Source: Clostridiales bacterium
Lineage (GTDB): Bacteria > Bacillota > Clostridia > Saccharofermentanales > Saccharofermentanaceae
Assembly: GCA_017529925.1 (NCBI GenBank)
Contig: JAFXMZ010000027.1
Coordinates: 21,003 to 85,002 of the forward strand
Direction of reading: 5' to 3'
Length of the DNA stretch: 64,000 bases
Numbering within the stretch: the first letter of the stretch is position 1; the number at the start of each line of letters is the position of its first letter. Made by a program: the position numbers and the translations under genes. Positions 26,157 to 34,096 of this stretch are shown here, one piece after another. The notes beneath the pieces were generated by a model. It saw only the letters and a program-made list of their open reading frames with translations. It searched no databases and was not told the origin of the DNA.

Positions 26157-26882
26157 TCAGAGGTCGATGCCGATGCTTCCGAGAACCTCGATGAAGAAGT
26201 TCTTGAATGCCTCTACAACATCCATGAAAGAGTTACCGAATGCAAAGACGGCGATGAGTACAAATGCGAGAGCGCAGATGTAGAAGATGATCCTGTAAGC
26301 AAGGAAAGATCTCTCGAAGTTCTTAACATTCTTGTTCCTTGGCGTGAAGGACATGATGAGAATGAAGATCAGTCCGATAACGGGCAGGCACGAAAGGAGC
26401 GAAAACCAGAAATACTTGGAAACCGATACAGGTCTGTATTCCTTAGGGCAGGCATCGATCTTAGCCTTAGCTGCAGCCTTCTTCTCAAGCTTCTTCTGCT
26501 CTTTCTTCTGAGCCTTTGCAGCGGCAGCAGCCTCAGCTGCGGCCTTCTTCTCTTCAGCTTTTGCAGCGGCAGCGGCTTCTTCAGCGGCCTTCTTCTCAGC
26601 CTCCTGAGCAGCCTTCGCTTCAGCGGCAGCCTGTGCCTCTGCGGCCTTTGCAGCTTCCTCTGCAGCCTTAGCCTCTTCAGCAGCTTTTGCTTCAGCTGCC
26701 TTTGCTGCTTCCTCTGCAGCCTTTGCCTCAGCGGCAGCCTTCTCCTCTGCAGCCTTTGCTACTGCAGCAGCTTCTTCCTGTGCCTTCTCGGCAGCAGCGG
26801 CAGCCTCTTCTGCGGCAGCCTTGAGTTCATCGGCATTAGCCTGTGCAGCCTCAGCTACATCCTTGATATCTTCATTATCCAT
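26157..26882 (-). CDS. Ala/Glu/Lys-rich coiled-coil protein with C-terminal membrane segments
   Basis: 241 aa. Residues 15-145 are almost only Ala, Glu and Lys in near-heptad repeats (AAKAAEAKAAEEAKAAEEAA), predicted to be one long charged helix or coiled coil. Two hydrophobic segments follow (about 160-182 and 200-225). No family recognised; the fold suggests a membrane-anchored cytoplasmic rod. GGGAGG upstream of the ATG. Own promoter with a perfect extended -10, own terminator. Confidence 0.75.
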   Translation of the reverse strand: MDNEDIKDVAEAAQANADELKAAAEEAAAAAEKAQEEAAAVAKAAEEKAAAEAKAAEEAAKAAEAKAAEEAKAAEEAAKAAEAQAAAEAKAAQEAEKKAAEEAAAAAKAEEKKAAAEAAAAAKAQKKEQKKLEKKAAAKAKIDACPKEYRPVSVSKYFWFSLLSCLPVIGLIFILIMSFTPRNKNVKNFERSFLAYRIIFYICALAFVLIAVFAFGNSFMDVVEAFKNFFIEVLGSIGIDL

Positions 26883-26923
26883 ATTGAGGACACCTCCCGT
26901 TCGTATTTTACGATAGTATTGTC

Positions 26924-26929
26924 ATTATA
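26924..26929 (-). promoter_or_regulatory. Extended -10 promoter of the Ala-rich gene
   Basis: Minus-strand TGTTATAAT (TATAAT at 26924-26929); no clear -35. Leader about 35 nt. Confidence 0.5.
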
Positions 26930-26985
26930 ACACATATTTGAGAAGTGTGTTATTTCTTTAAGAACGTAAACAAGGACTTCCCGGC

Positions 26986-27411
26986 TCACTTCAGGGGCGC
27001 TTCGCCATATCTTTCGAGCAGGAGATTGATGCCCGCAACAGACTCTCCGGAGTCTATCCCGAAGATAAGGATGCTGTCACGCCTGTTCTTGGGATAGAGG
27101 ATACTGCACCCGGCCGTCTTCAGCGCCCGCTGTACATTCTCCAGATCGAGCCCCGTTCCGATCGAGAGCATTATCACCTTGTCCCTGCCGGGGTTCCTCC
27201 TTCCGTCGAGTATCTGATACAGGTATGTCCTGTCGATCCTGCTCCTCTTCTGAAGCTCGGGAGGCGTGATATTCTTCTCTTCCATCACATTTTTGATATA
27301 TGTCTTAAAATCTTCCGTATCACTGAGATCGTCATGAAGGAATGAATCAAGATCATTGATCTCTTCTGCCGATCTCAGCTTATTCATAAGTTCATCTGTA
27401 TTTTTATCCAT
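26986..27411 (-). CDS. XRE-family HTH regulator paired with a Ser/Thr kinase
   Basis: 141 aa. Helix-turn-helix in the middle (about 45-95: ITPPELQKRSRIDRTYLYQI, then LDGRRNPGRDKV), preceded by a charged helix and followed by a conserved-looking C-terminal segment (YPKNRRDSILIFGIDSGESV). It is divergent from the kinase gene with only 31 bp between the two starts. The minus-strand -35 (TTGACA, 27453-27458) lies inside the kinase coding region. It probably regulates the pair, or is itself a phosphorylation target; both are inference. Confidence 0.83.
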   Translation of the reverse strand: MDKNTDELMNKLRSAEEINDLDSFLHDDLSDTEDFKTYIKNVMEEKNITPPELQKRSRIDRTYLYQILDGRRNPGRDKVIMLSIGTGLDLENVQRALKTAGCSILYPKNRRDSILIFGIDSGESVAGINLLLERYGEAPLK

Positions 27412-27428
27412 TTACATACCCCACAGGT

Positions 27429-27458
27429 GTTAAAATAATCTCATGAGCGATATGTCAA
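27429..27458 (-). promoter_or_regulatory. XRE-gene promoter overlapping the kinase promoter
   Basis: Minus strand: perfect -35 TTGACA (27453-27458) with TTTAAC (27429-27434) 18 nt away. The plus-strand extended -10 of the kinase, TGTTAAAAT (hexamer 27431-27436), overlaps it, so the two promoters should exclude each other. Confidence 0.5.
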
Positions 27459-28474
27459 ACTACCAGTCATTGTATCACATCGAAAAGGGCCACGAACTCG
27501 TCATGGACCTCATCTCACACGACGTGAGGATCAGAAAGACCCTCAGGCATTTTGACATTTCCGTCTATTCCTATCTCAAGGAACACCGCGATCCCAGGAT
27601 CCCTGCCGTGATCGACTATTCCGTCTCGGAAGGCCCTGAAGGTCCTCTCCTTACAGTTATCGAAGAATATGTCCAGGGAAGGACTTTCGACTCGGTCATC
27701 GAAGATCCTTTATTAACCGATAAACAGAAAGCCGGTCTGTTCTGCGAGATCTGCCGTGGACTCGAATTCCTTCACGGCGCGACGCCTGCGATAATCCATC
27801 GCGACATCAAAGGCTCCAACATCATGGTGACCGACGATGGTCACATCAAGATAATCGATTACGACTCTTCAAAGACCTATAAGCCGGGACACGACCGCGA
27901 CACTGTTCTCATCGGAACAGAGGGCATGGCCGCTCCCGAACAGTACGGCTTCATGCAGTCTGATGCACGTACCGACATATATTCTCTCGGAGTCCTCATG
28001 AAAAGCGCTTTCAGCGAGGACTCCCCCTACTATTGCATTGCATCCAAAGCCTCCTCTTTTGATCCGGACAAAAGATATCAAAGCGCTCTCGAACTCCGCG
28101 AAGCTATTTCTCAGATAAGACCCTCGACAGGAAAGAAACTCTTCCCTCCTCCGGGATTCAGGAGCGGCAACCCGATAAAGATGATGATCGCAATATTCTT
28201 CTATTCCCTCATTATCTTCCTCTCCCTGACAGCCAGGTCGAGCGGAGGGCACGTATATGAAGACATCGCCTACAAGGTCTCGATCTTCCTGTCATCCCTT
28301 ATCGCGATCGACTTCTTTTTCGACTGGTCCGGAGGCACCTGCAGATTCCCGCTCATCAACAATGAGCATCTCTCCGTAAGGATCGCGGTCAGGGCACTTT
28401 ACGCACTGATATTCTTCATCCTCGTCACAGTCTCTCTGATAATGATCTTCTCAGGCATCGCGAGCCTGCTGTGA
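27443..28474 (+). CDS. Membrane-anchored Ser/Thr protein kinase, atypical
   Basis: 343 aa. Kinase domain residues about 10-235: catalytic loop HRDIKGSN, metal-binding DYDSS in place of DFG, AAPEQYG as the APE motif and TDIYSLGVL. No glycine-rich loop can be seen; RKTLRHFD may carry the ATP-anchoring lysine. Two or three membrane segments at the C-terminus (about 252-335) instead of PASTA domains. No Shine-Dalgarno; a -10 box ends 6 nt before the ATG, which suggests a leaderless mRNA. Divergent from the XRE gene. Substrates unknown. Confidence 0.85.
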   Translation: MSDMSNYQSLYHIEKGHELVMDLISHDVRIRKTLRHFDISVYSYLKEHRDPRIPAVIDYSVSEGPEGPLLTVIEEYVQGRTFDSVIEDPLLTDKQKAGLFCEICRGLEFLHGATPAIIHRDIKGSNIMVTDDGHIKIIDYDSSKTYKPGHDRDTVLIGTEGMAAPEQYGFMQSDARTDIYSLGVLMKSAFSEDSPYYCIASKASSFDPDKRYQSALELREAISQIRPSTGKKLFPPPGFRSGNPIKMMIAIFFYSLIIFLSLTARSSGGHVYEDIAYKVSIFLSSLIAIDFFFDWSGGTCRFPLINNEHLSVRIAVRALYALIFFILVTVSLIMIFSGIASLL

Positions 28475-28481
28475 CAGTCTG

Positions 28482-29294
28482 TCAGAACTGATAATAAGTA
28501 GGACGGCTTACGACTTTATAATCAGCGATGCTGTCGAGATTTACATTATCGTCGATGAAATAGGCTTCACTTTCAAAGCTCTGGGTCGATCCTGCCGTGA
28601 GGTCAGTAACGTAAGTTGCACTGATGCCCAGAACTTTTCCGTCTGCGTCGTAAAAGATGATATAGATCCTGGCGAGGTTCTCATCTGCTGAAGTGTCATT
28701 AGTGATCCTTCCGGTCACCTTAGGTCTTCCGAAGCTCCCCTCGCGGATATCCGTGTCGGATATCTCATAATCATGATATATGTCATCGGCACCTGTCGCT
28801 TCTTCCAATGTGATATTGGGAACGAGCTTTATTCCGTTGTCGAAAGAAACAGATTCATCAATAAAACCCGTCATATTGTAGAAATATCCCTTCTCACCGG
28901 GAGCTATGACAAAAGGACATGTAGAAATAATATTATCGGACTGAAGAAGATGACCGTTGTCGTCTTCCAGATCAAAAACACAGTCCTTGAGAAAGATCCC
29001 GCACTCTCCTGTATTGGTGATCTCTACAATGCCGTAATACTCTACTTTTCCTATACTGTCAGTGTAGTAATTGAAGCTTGTATCGGATATCTCATATGAC
29101 ATCTTTTTTGCTTCAGTCTGATCAGGTTCAGTCTGATCGCTTTCACCGGAGACTTCCTCTCCATTCTTGCGGACTTCGATCTTTTCCTTTTCCTGTTCTC
29201 TGGATGAATCCGATCCGCTTGCCATAGCCATCAAGGAAAATGATGCGATGACCAGTGCCGACAACATAGTAGCTGTGATCTTTCTCTTATTCAT
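28482..29294 (-). CDS. Secreted FxLYD-like protein of unknown function
   Basis: 270 aa. Signal peptide of about 25 residues (hydrophobic core LSALVIASFSLMAMA), an acidic linker, then two beta-sandwich-like repeats (YYGIVEITNTGECGIFLKDC and the region after TGRITND) that resemble FxLYD domains of extracytoplasmic proteins. No lipobox cysteine. ATG at 29294 with GGAGGG 7 nt upstream. It overlaps the upstream VanZ-like gene and ends 7 nt from the convergent kinase gene. Confidence 0.7.
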   Translation of the reverse strand: MNKRKITATMLSALVIASFSLMAMASGSDSSREQEKEKIEVRKNGEEVSGESDQTEPDQTEAKKMSYEISDTSFNYYTDSIGKVEYYGIVEITNTGECGIFLKDCVFDLEDDNGHLLQSDNIISTCPFVIAPGEKGYFYNMTGFIDESVSFDNGIKLVPNITLEEATGADDIYHDYEISDTDIREGSFGRPKVTGRITNDTSADENLARIYIIFYDADGKVLGISATYVTDLTAGSTQSFESEAYFIDDNVNLDSIADYKVVSRPTYYQF

Positions 29295-29730
29295 CTTGTG
29301 CCCTCCCAAAATAGTGTTTTATTACCATCGCGCAAATGATGATCGCGATCGTTTCACATATAATGTCAACAGGATCAAATACACCAGGGAAAACCCCGAT
29401 CTCCTGAAGGATCTCCATAACTGCCGACAACAGAACGGAAAGAATGACTATGCCCTTTAATCGAAGGCCCTCCCATTTTCTGATGTCGGTTCCGAAGACT
29501 AATGCCTGGACCAGGCACAGAGTTCCGGCAAGCGCATATCCCCACAGAAGATCACATGCATGATCATCGACAAACGAAGGATAACCGATCCGTATCGCAG
29601 AGAATCCCACCCGTTCCGCCATCGACCTGATAAATGTATCCCTCTGACATGTCAAATAGAATACGAGTCCCAGACAAAGCGGGACGAAAGCATTAACAGT
29701 CAGGAACAATTTCGATCGATTATCATCCAT
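29287..29730 (-). CDS. VanZ-like membrane protein
   Basis: 147 aa, four predicted membrane segments. The charged residues placed as in VanZ-like proteins (CDLLWGYALAGTL, SAVMEILQEIGV, FDPVDIICE) support the call. VanZ proper gives low-level teicoplanin resistance; most relatives have no known role. No Shine-Dalgarno; an extended -10 (TGATATAAC) ends 7 nt before the ATG. Overlaps the next gene by 8 nt, so the two form an operon. Confidence 0.75.
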   Translation of the reverse strand: MDDNRSKLFLTVNAFVPLCLGLVFYLTCQRDTFIRSMAERVGFSAIRIGYPSFVDDHACDLLWGYALAGTLCLVQALVFGTDIRKWEGLRLKGIVILSVLLSAVMEILQEIGVFPGVFDPVDIICETIAIIICAMVIKHYFGRAQDE

Positions 29731-29815
29731 TTACCGAGTTATATCATTTTTTGAGGCGTTCAAGGTATGCACATTGCATACATACAGGGGCGTATCCCTA
29801 TGTAAAAAGCCGTAG

Positions 29816-29821
29816 TATAAT
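29816..29821 (+). promoter_or_regulatory. -10 box of the ppaC promoter
   Basis: TATAAT 42 nt before the ppaC start; no convincing -35. Confidence 0.4.
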
Positions 29822-29863
29822 ACCCTCGAAAAGAAAAGAACTGACTAAGAGGGAGAACGTTCA

Positions 29864-31480
29864 ATGGGAAAGATCTATGTTGTCGGACACAGGAATCCGG
29901 ACACTGACGCCGTAGTATCGGCAATGGCATATGCAGCACTCAGGAATGCTGCGGGAGACAGGGATTACGAGGCAGTACGTCTCGATCATGTAAGCGACGA
30001 GACAAAGAGGATGCTCGAGAAATTCGGCTTCAAGGCACCTGCCAGGATAAGGGATGTCAGAACGCAGGTAATGGACATCGACTTTGATACACCTCCCGCC
30101 CTCGAACCGTCAGTAACTCTCGACCGTGCATGGAAAACGATGAACGAACAGAATACTACTTCGATACCGGTCGTCAATCCCGACGGAACTCTGTACGGCA
30201 CGCTTTCGGCAGGAGATATCGCGAACTATAACATGAATACGATCACATCGACTGATGTTTCCGACCTTCCGCTTTTCAACATGCTCGGTGTTATCGAGGG
30301 AACGATAATCAAGGACGGCGGTAAGATGATAGATACCGTATCCGGTAATATTGTGATCGCTCTGCCTTCCGGAGAGTCATCACCCTGGGAAGGAAAAGAC
30401 AATATCGTCCTCTGCGGAGACCAGCCCGATATGATCAGGCGTGCTCTCAGCGAAAATGTCAACGTACTCATCCTCTGTTCGGTAACGGCCGACCAGTCGC
30501 TGCTCGATGAATTCCCGGACTGCAGCACATGCATAGTCTATACCCCTTTCGATGCGATAAGGGTATCAAAGCTCATCTATCAGGCTGCTCCGATCGGAAG
30601 GACGTGTTCCTGCGGAGACGTCGTCTGCTTCCATCTGACAGACTATATCGACGATGTCCGCGACAAGGTGTTGAAGAGCAGGTTCAGGAGCTATCCGGTA
30701 CTCGACGGTGATGACAAGGTCGTTGGTACACTTTCTAGATATCACCTGCTGCGCCCCAGGAGGAAGAAGATAGTCCTCGTTGACCATAACGAATCCGCCC
30801 AGGCGGTCCCCGGTCTTGACCAGGCAGAGCTCCTCGAGATAATCGACCATCACAGGCTTGCGGACATCCAGACTGTCCAGCCCATACATGTGCGCAACGA
30901 GCCCGTCGGAAGCACAACTACCATAGTTGCAGAGATGTATCAGGAGAGCGGTATAACCCCCTCGAAAAACATGGCAGGACTTATGGTTTCTGCTATCCTT
31001 TCCGACACTGTCATGTTCAAGTCGCCTACATGCACCAAGCGCGATATCGCAATGGCGGAAAGGCTCTGCCGTATAGCCGGAGTCACTATCGAGGAAGTCG
31101 GTGCGGGTCTCTATGATTCCTCCGCCTCCGATTCAAGGACTGCCGAGCAGCTGATAAAAACGGATTTCAAGGAATTCCATATCGCGGAGCAGACACTTGG
31201 CGTAAGCCAGATCATCTGTGTTGATTCGAAGAAGATGCTCGAGAGGAAAGAAGAGTTCCTCGAGACGATGGAGATGATGAAAAAGAAGAACGGATATGAC
31301 ATGATCATACTTATGCTCACCGACGTCCTCGTAGAGGGAACGGAGCTCCTGTACATAGGAAACGATGAAACGATAAGCTTCGCCTTTTCCGTTGAGGCAC
31401 ATGATAACGAAGTATTCCTCCCGGGAGTCATGTCCCGTAAGAAGCAGATAATCCCGATGCTGACAGCACTGTGGGGCTGA
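29864..31480 (+). CDS. ppaC: Family II inorganic pyrophosphatase with CBS and DRTGG domains
   Basis: Mn2+/Co2+-dependent cytoplasmic pyrophosphatase. 538 aa: N-terminal DHH part with GHRNPDTDAVVSA, first CBS motif (about 70-130), DRTGG domain, second CBS motif (about 240-300), then VDHNE and the EIIDHHRLAD triad and the DHHA2 part ending in a GVMSRKKQIIP signature. The CBS-DRTGG-CBS insert is the clostridial type, where adenine nucleotides and diadenosine polyphosphates regulate activity. GAGGGAG upstream of the ATG. Confidence 0.95.
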   Translation: MGKIYVVGHRNPDTDAVVSAMAYAALRNAAGDRDYEAVRLDHVSDETKRMLEKFGFKAPARIRDVRTQVMDIDFDTPPALEPSVTLDRAWKTMNEQNTTSIPVVNPDGTLYGTLSAGDIANYNMNTITSTDVSDLPLFNMLGVIEGTIIKDGGKMIDTVSGNIVIALPSGESSPWEGKDNIVLCGDQPDMIRRALSENVNVLILCSVTADQSLLDEFPDCSTCIVYTPFDAIRVSKLIYQAAPIGRTCSCGDVVCFHLTDYIDDVRDKVLKSRFRSYPVLDGDDKVVGTLSRYHLLRPRRKKIVLVDHNESAQAVPGLDQAELLEIIDHHRLADIQTVQPIHVRNEPVGSTTTIVAEMYQESGITPSKNMAGLMVSAILSDTVMFKSPTCTKRDIAMAERLCRIAGVTIEEVGAGLYDSSASDSRTAEQLIKTDFKEFHIAEQTLGVSQIICVDSKKMLERKEEFLETMEMMKKKNGYDMIILMLTDVLVEGTELLYIGNDETISFAFSVEAHDNEVFLPGVMSRKKQIIPMLTALWG

Positions 31481-31493
31481 CGATATACAGGGA

Positions 31494-31559
31494 TCAAGAC
31501 AATCTGAATTCACCTGTAAGCTTGTTGCCGCAGAAAGGACAGAAATTCAGCCTGCCCAT
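31494..31559 (-). pseudogene. Orphan zinc-ribbon remnant or microprotein
   Basis: A 21-codon frame (ATG at 31559, TGA at 31494) with a CPFCGNK zinc-knuckle in its centre. It is in the same frame as the lipoprotein gene before it, directly after that gene's TAA plus two codons, and has no Shine-Dalgarno. CPFCG sequences commonly end longer zinc-ribbon proteins, so this looks like a relic of a larger gene or a readthrough extension rather than a free gene. Confidence 0.35.
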
Positions 31560-31565
31560 ATACTC

Positions 31566-32984
31566 TTACCAGTCCATCTCGAATTCCCAGGAGCCTACAT
31601 ACTGATTCAGGTTGGAGATGTTGAAGCGGATAAACATACCATCCTTCACATATCTTATGTAGTAGGAGACATATTCATCTGCTAAGGTCCATCCGTCGTC
31701 CTTCAGGATCTTTTCGGCTTCCTCCCTGCTCATCCCGGTCCTGATCCCGAATACAGAGACAAAAGGATCACCTGCATCATATGCATGGAAAAAGTGTCCT
31801 CCTTCCGCGACGTTCATTGTTCCGCACGAAACAGAGAGCCTGTCAGAGTTCGCATAATTGGCATTAATCGTATCATAGACGACATAGAGACCGGCATTAT
31901 CGATCAGCCCGGAAGGCACCTTCCCGTCCGCCTTTACACTTTCGAGATATGAGGATAATTCCACCGAAGGTCTCTCTGTTCCTTCCGTGTCAAAATTCAT
32001 ACATATCTTTCCTATCTTCGGGATGTATGAATAAGTATATTTCGCGTTATCAATATCAACCGATTTTCCCCGATAAGCCAGATAGGCTATCAGTTCTGTA
32101 GTGTCAGACTCCATGATGCCGGCATATGAATACTCGATATTGTTGGCGGTATAATAATCATAGTAGGAATACTCCCTGAAATCAGGATCATTCTCATTCG
32201 GAACACGTACCTTTCCGGACTCATTTCCGTTCTCGAAAGTATATTCCCGGTTGGCAATGCCGTCGCTGCCCTCGTACTCCTGCGTCGTCGCCGAAACATA
32301 TTCGAACTCTCCATCAGCGTTGAGCCTCATCAGGCATGCACATTCGTACCAGCCGTCACCTATCATGCCGGCATTATACTCATTTTCGATGACGAGCCTC
32401 TTCTCTTTCGCAGCTTCATCCGTATTAAGGTAGATCATCGAATATACGCCCATGAACGAGGAGGAATTGAACGAAGCAATGCGGTCTCCCTGTGCAGGCT
32501 CGGCACCATATGCATCAAGCTCATATGTATCAGTAAGGACGACCTTTCCTCCATCTGCCGAGTATGCCGACAGCCTGACCTTATGGCTGTGATCCGATCT
32601 GCCGTCGGTAGCATCGGTCTTTATCATGTCCACGACGATGAGTTCATCCTTCCCGTCATAGTTCAGGTCATCGACAAATCCCGTTATCACTCCCTCGAGC
32701 TCGAGAAAATCCTTTTCCTCCGTGTAATAACCCATCTCGTCATATCCTATTGTGAATGTTACATCCAAAGGAGTAACCGGAGACTGTCCATTCTCTTTTA
32801 CGAGATCATTGAAGAAATCCTCATAGAGGCTGCCTGTATCCCCTTCCACGGGCTCTCCGCTTTCTTCCTTATCCTTGTCAGACTTCTTCCCGTGCTTCGA
32901 TCCGCCGTCAGAACAGGAGCATACACCTGCCATGAGGGAAACGGTCATCAGGACCGCAACAGCTTTCGATAATGATCTCTTCAT
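31566..32984 (-). CDS. Lipoprotein of unknown function
   Basis: 472 aa. Signal peptide with a lipobox-like VCSC at about residues 22-25, then a Lys/Asp/Glu linker and a large extracytoplasmic region. DDLNYDGKDELIVVD resembles the calcium-binding loops of FG-GAP/VCBS repeats. The C-terminus (about 415-472) looks like a small separate domain (GMSREEAEKILKDDGW). GGAGG upstream of the ATG. Shares a transcript with the upstream Sel1-like gene (26-nt gap). Confidence 0.7.
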   Translation of the reverse strand: MKRSLSKAVAVLMTVSLMAGVCSCSDGGSKHGKKSDKDKEESGEPVEGDTGSLYEDFFNDLVKENGQSPVTPLDVTFTIGYDEMGYYTEEKDFLELEGVITGFVDDLNYDGKDELIVVDMIKTDATDGRSDHSHKVRLSAYSADGGKVVLTDTYELDAYGAEPAQGDRIASFNSSSFMGVYSMIYLNTDEAAKEKRLVIENEYNAGMIGDGWYECACLMRLNADGEFEYVSATTQEYEGSDGIANREYTFENGNESGKVRVPNENDPDFREYSYYDYYTANNIEYSYAGIMESDTTELIAYLAYRGKSVDIDNAKYTYSYIPKIGKICMNFDTEGTERPSVELSSYLESVKADGKVPSGLIDNAGLYVVYDTINANYANSDRLSVSCGTMNVAEGGHFFHAYDAGDPFVSVFGIRTGMSREEAEKILKDDGWTLADEYVSYYIRYVKDGMFIRFNISNLNQYVGSWEFEMDW

Positions 32985-33010
32985 AGAAACAACCTCCGCT
33001 TAAGCTTATA

Positions 33011-33943
33011 TCAGATAGTCGTGCCTGTCTTTTTCATAACCTTCGAAAGGACTATCAGTATGACATCAACGGCAAAGGCAACATAGAACATCCATGAAAG
33101 CGTGAGCTTCACCCCGGAACCGTCCATTGCAGAATTAAAGATCAGCATTTCCGTCAGACCGAAAAGCAGTATGATCACTGCAAATATCGAGGACCAGAAG
33201 ATGCCCTTGAAGACCTTATCGGACTTCCTTGAGAATATGGCAAATACCGTCCTGATCATGACCGCGACAAGACCTATATAGATCAGTCCGCCGAGAAGTG
33301 CGAGGATACAGAATACTACGGAGTCCTCGTCTCCTCCGAAAGCGGCCTCGAGCCCGCCTGCGCTGCCGATCACTGTCCAGACCATCTTATGGAACAGATT
33401 GAAATTGAATATCTGAAGACTGCTCAATCCGGAATAATGTCTTCCCAGATCCGTACCCATCAGACTGACAAACGGGATCAGAAGATTAAAGAGGGACAGG
33501 CAGAACATCACTGCGATCCCCACACTTCCGCCTGATGCTGCCGCCATAGGATATGCCGCCTGAGGCTGCGTCCTGTTTGCTGCGGGAGCCGAAGCAGCCT
33601 GGGCAGGCACTGCCACGGGCTGCGCTGCAGGGGCCTGGGCAAGAGGAGTATAAGACGACCCTGAAGCCGCGGGTGACGCGATCTTCGAGTTTTTGATATA
33701 TGTGATCCAGCGTGAAGCATTGGCGTTGCCGAGCTTTTCGCTGTATTCCATATAACTGACAGCCGTATCATCATTCTTCCCTACACCTATTCCGTAGAAG
33801 AAACAGAGAGCAAGTCCTTCGAATGCAGTTGCGTTCTTCTGATCATCCTGCCAAATCGAGTAATACTCCGCATATGCGGCAGGATCCTTTTTATCAAGCA
33901 GGCTTTTCGCCCTGATCAGCCTGCTACGGATCGCATTGTCCAT
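33011..33943 (-). CDS. Sel1-like repeat protein with membrane domain
   Basis: 310 aa. The N-terminus (about 10-85) contains one or two Sel1/TPR-like helical pairs (ALCFFYGIGVGKNDDTAVSY), then an Ala/Pro/Gln-rich linker and four hydrophobic segments (about 145-300). The Sel1 part should face the cytoplasm. No known function. ATG at 33943 with GGAGG 8 nt upstream; the longer GTG frame would start on that site. Confidence 0.7.
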   Translation of the reverse strand: MDNAIRSRLIRAKSLLDKKDPAAYAEYYSIWQDDQKNATAFEGLALCFFYGIGVGKNDDTAVSYMEYSEKLGNANASRWITYIKNSKIASPAASGSSYTPLAQAPAAQPVAVPAQAASAPAANRTQPQAAYPMAAASGGSVGIAVMFCLSLFNLLIPFVSLMGTDLGRHYSGLSSLQIFNFNLFHKMVWTVIGSAGGLEAAFGGDEDSVVFCILALLGGLIYIGLVAVMIRTVFAIFSRKSDKVFKGIFWSSIFAVIILLFGLTEMLIFNSAMDGSGVKLTLSWMFYVAFAVDVILIVLSKVMKKTGTTI

Positions 33944-33979
33944 CTTAAGTACCTCCACGTGTATTCGTTTTCAAGATTA

Positions 33980-34008
33980 ATGATAGTATTCGACAATTAT
34001 CGAGTCAA
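33980..34008 (-). promoter_or_regulatory. Promoter of the Sel1-like/lipoprotein operon
   Basis: Minus strand: TTGACT (34003-34008), 17-nt spacer, TATCAT (33980-33985). Confidence 0.65.
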
Positions 34009-34032
34009 TCGAAAAACTGTTAATAATAGGTA

Positions 34033-34068
34033 AAAACAGGGCTGTCACCATTACGGCAACAGCCCTGT
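34033..34068 (-). terminator. Intrinsic terminator of the NlpC/P60 gene
   Basis: Minus-strand CAGGGCTGT / ACAGCCCTG (34038-34046 with 34060-34068), then TTTTT. Confidence 0.85.
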
Positions 34069-34096
34069 ATCATTATCTCTTTTGATGTGTTGATCC

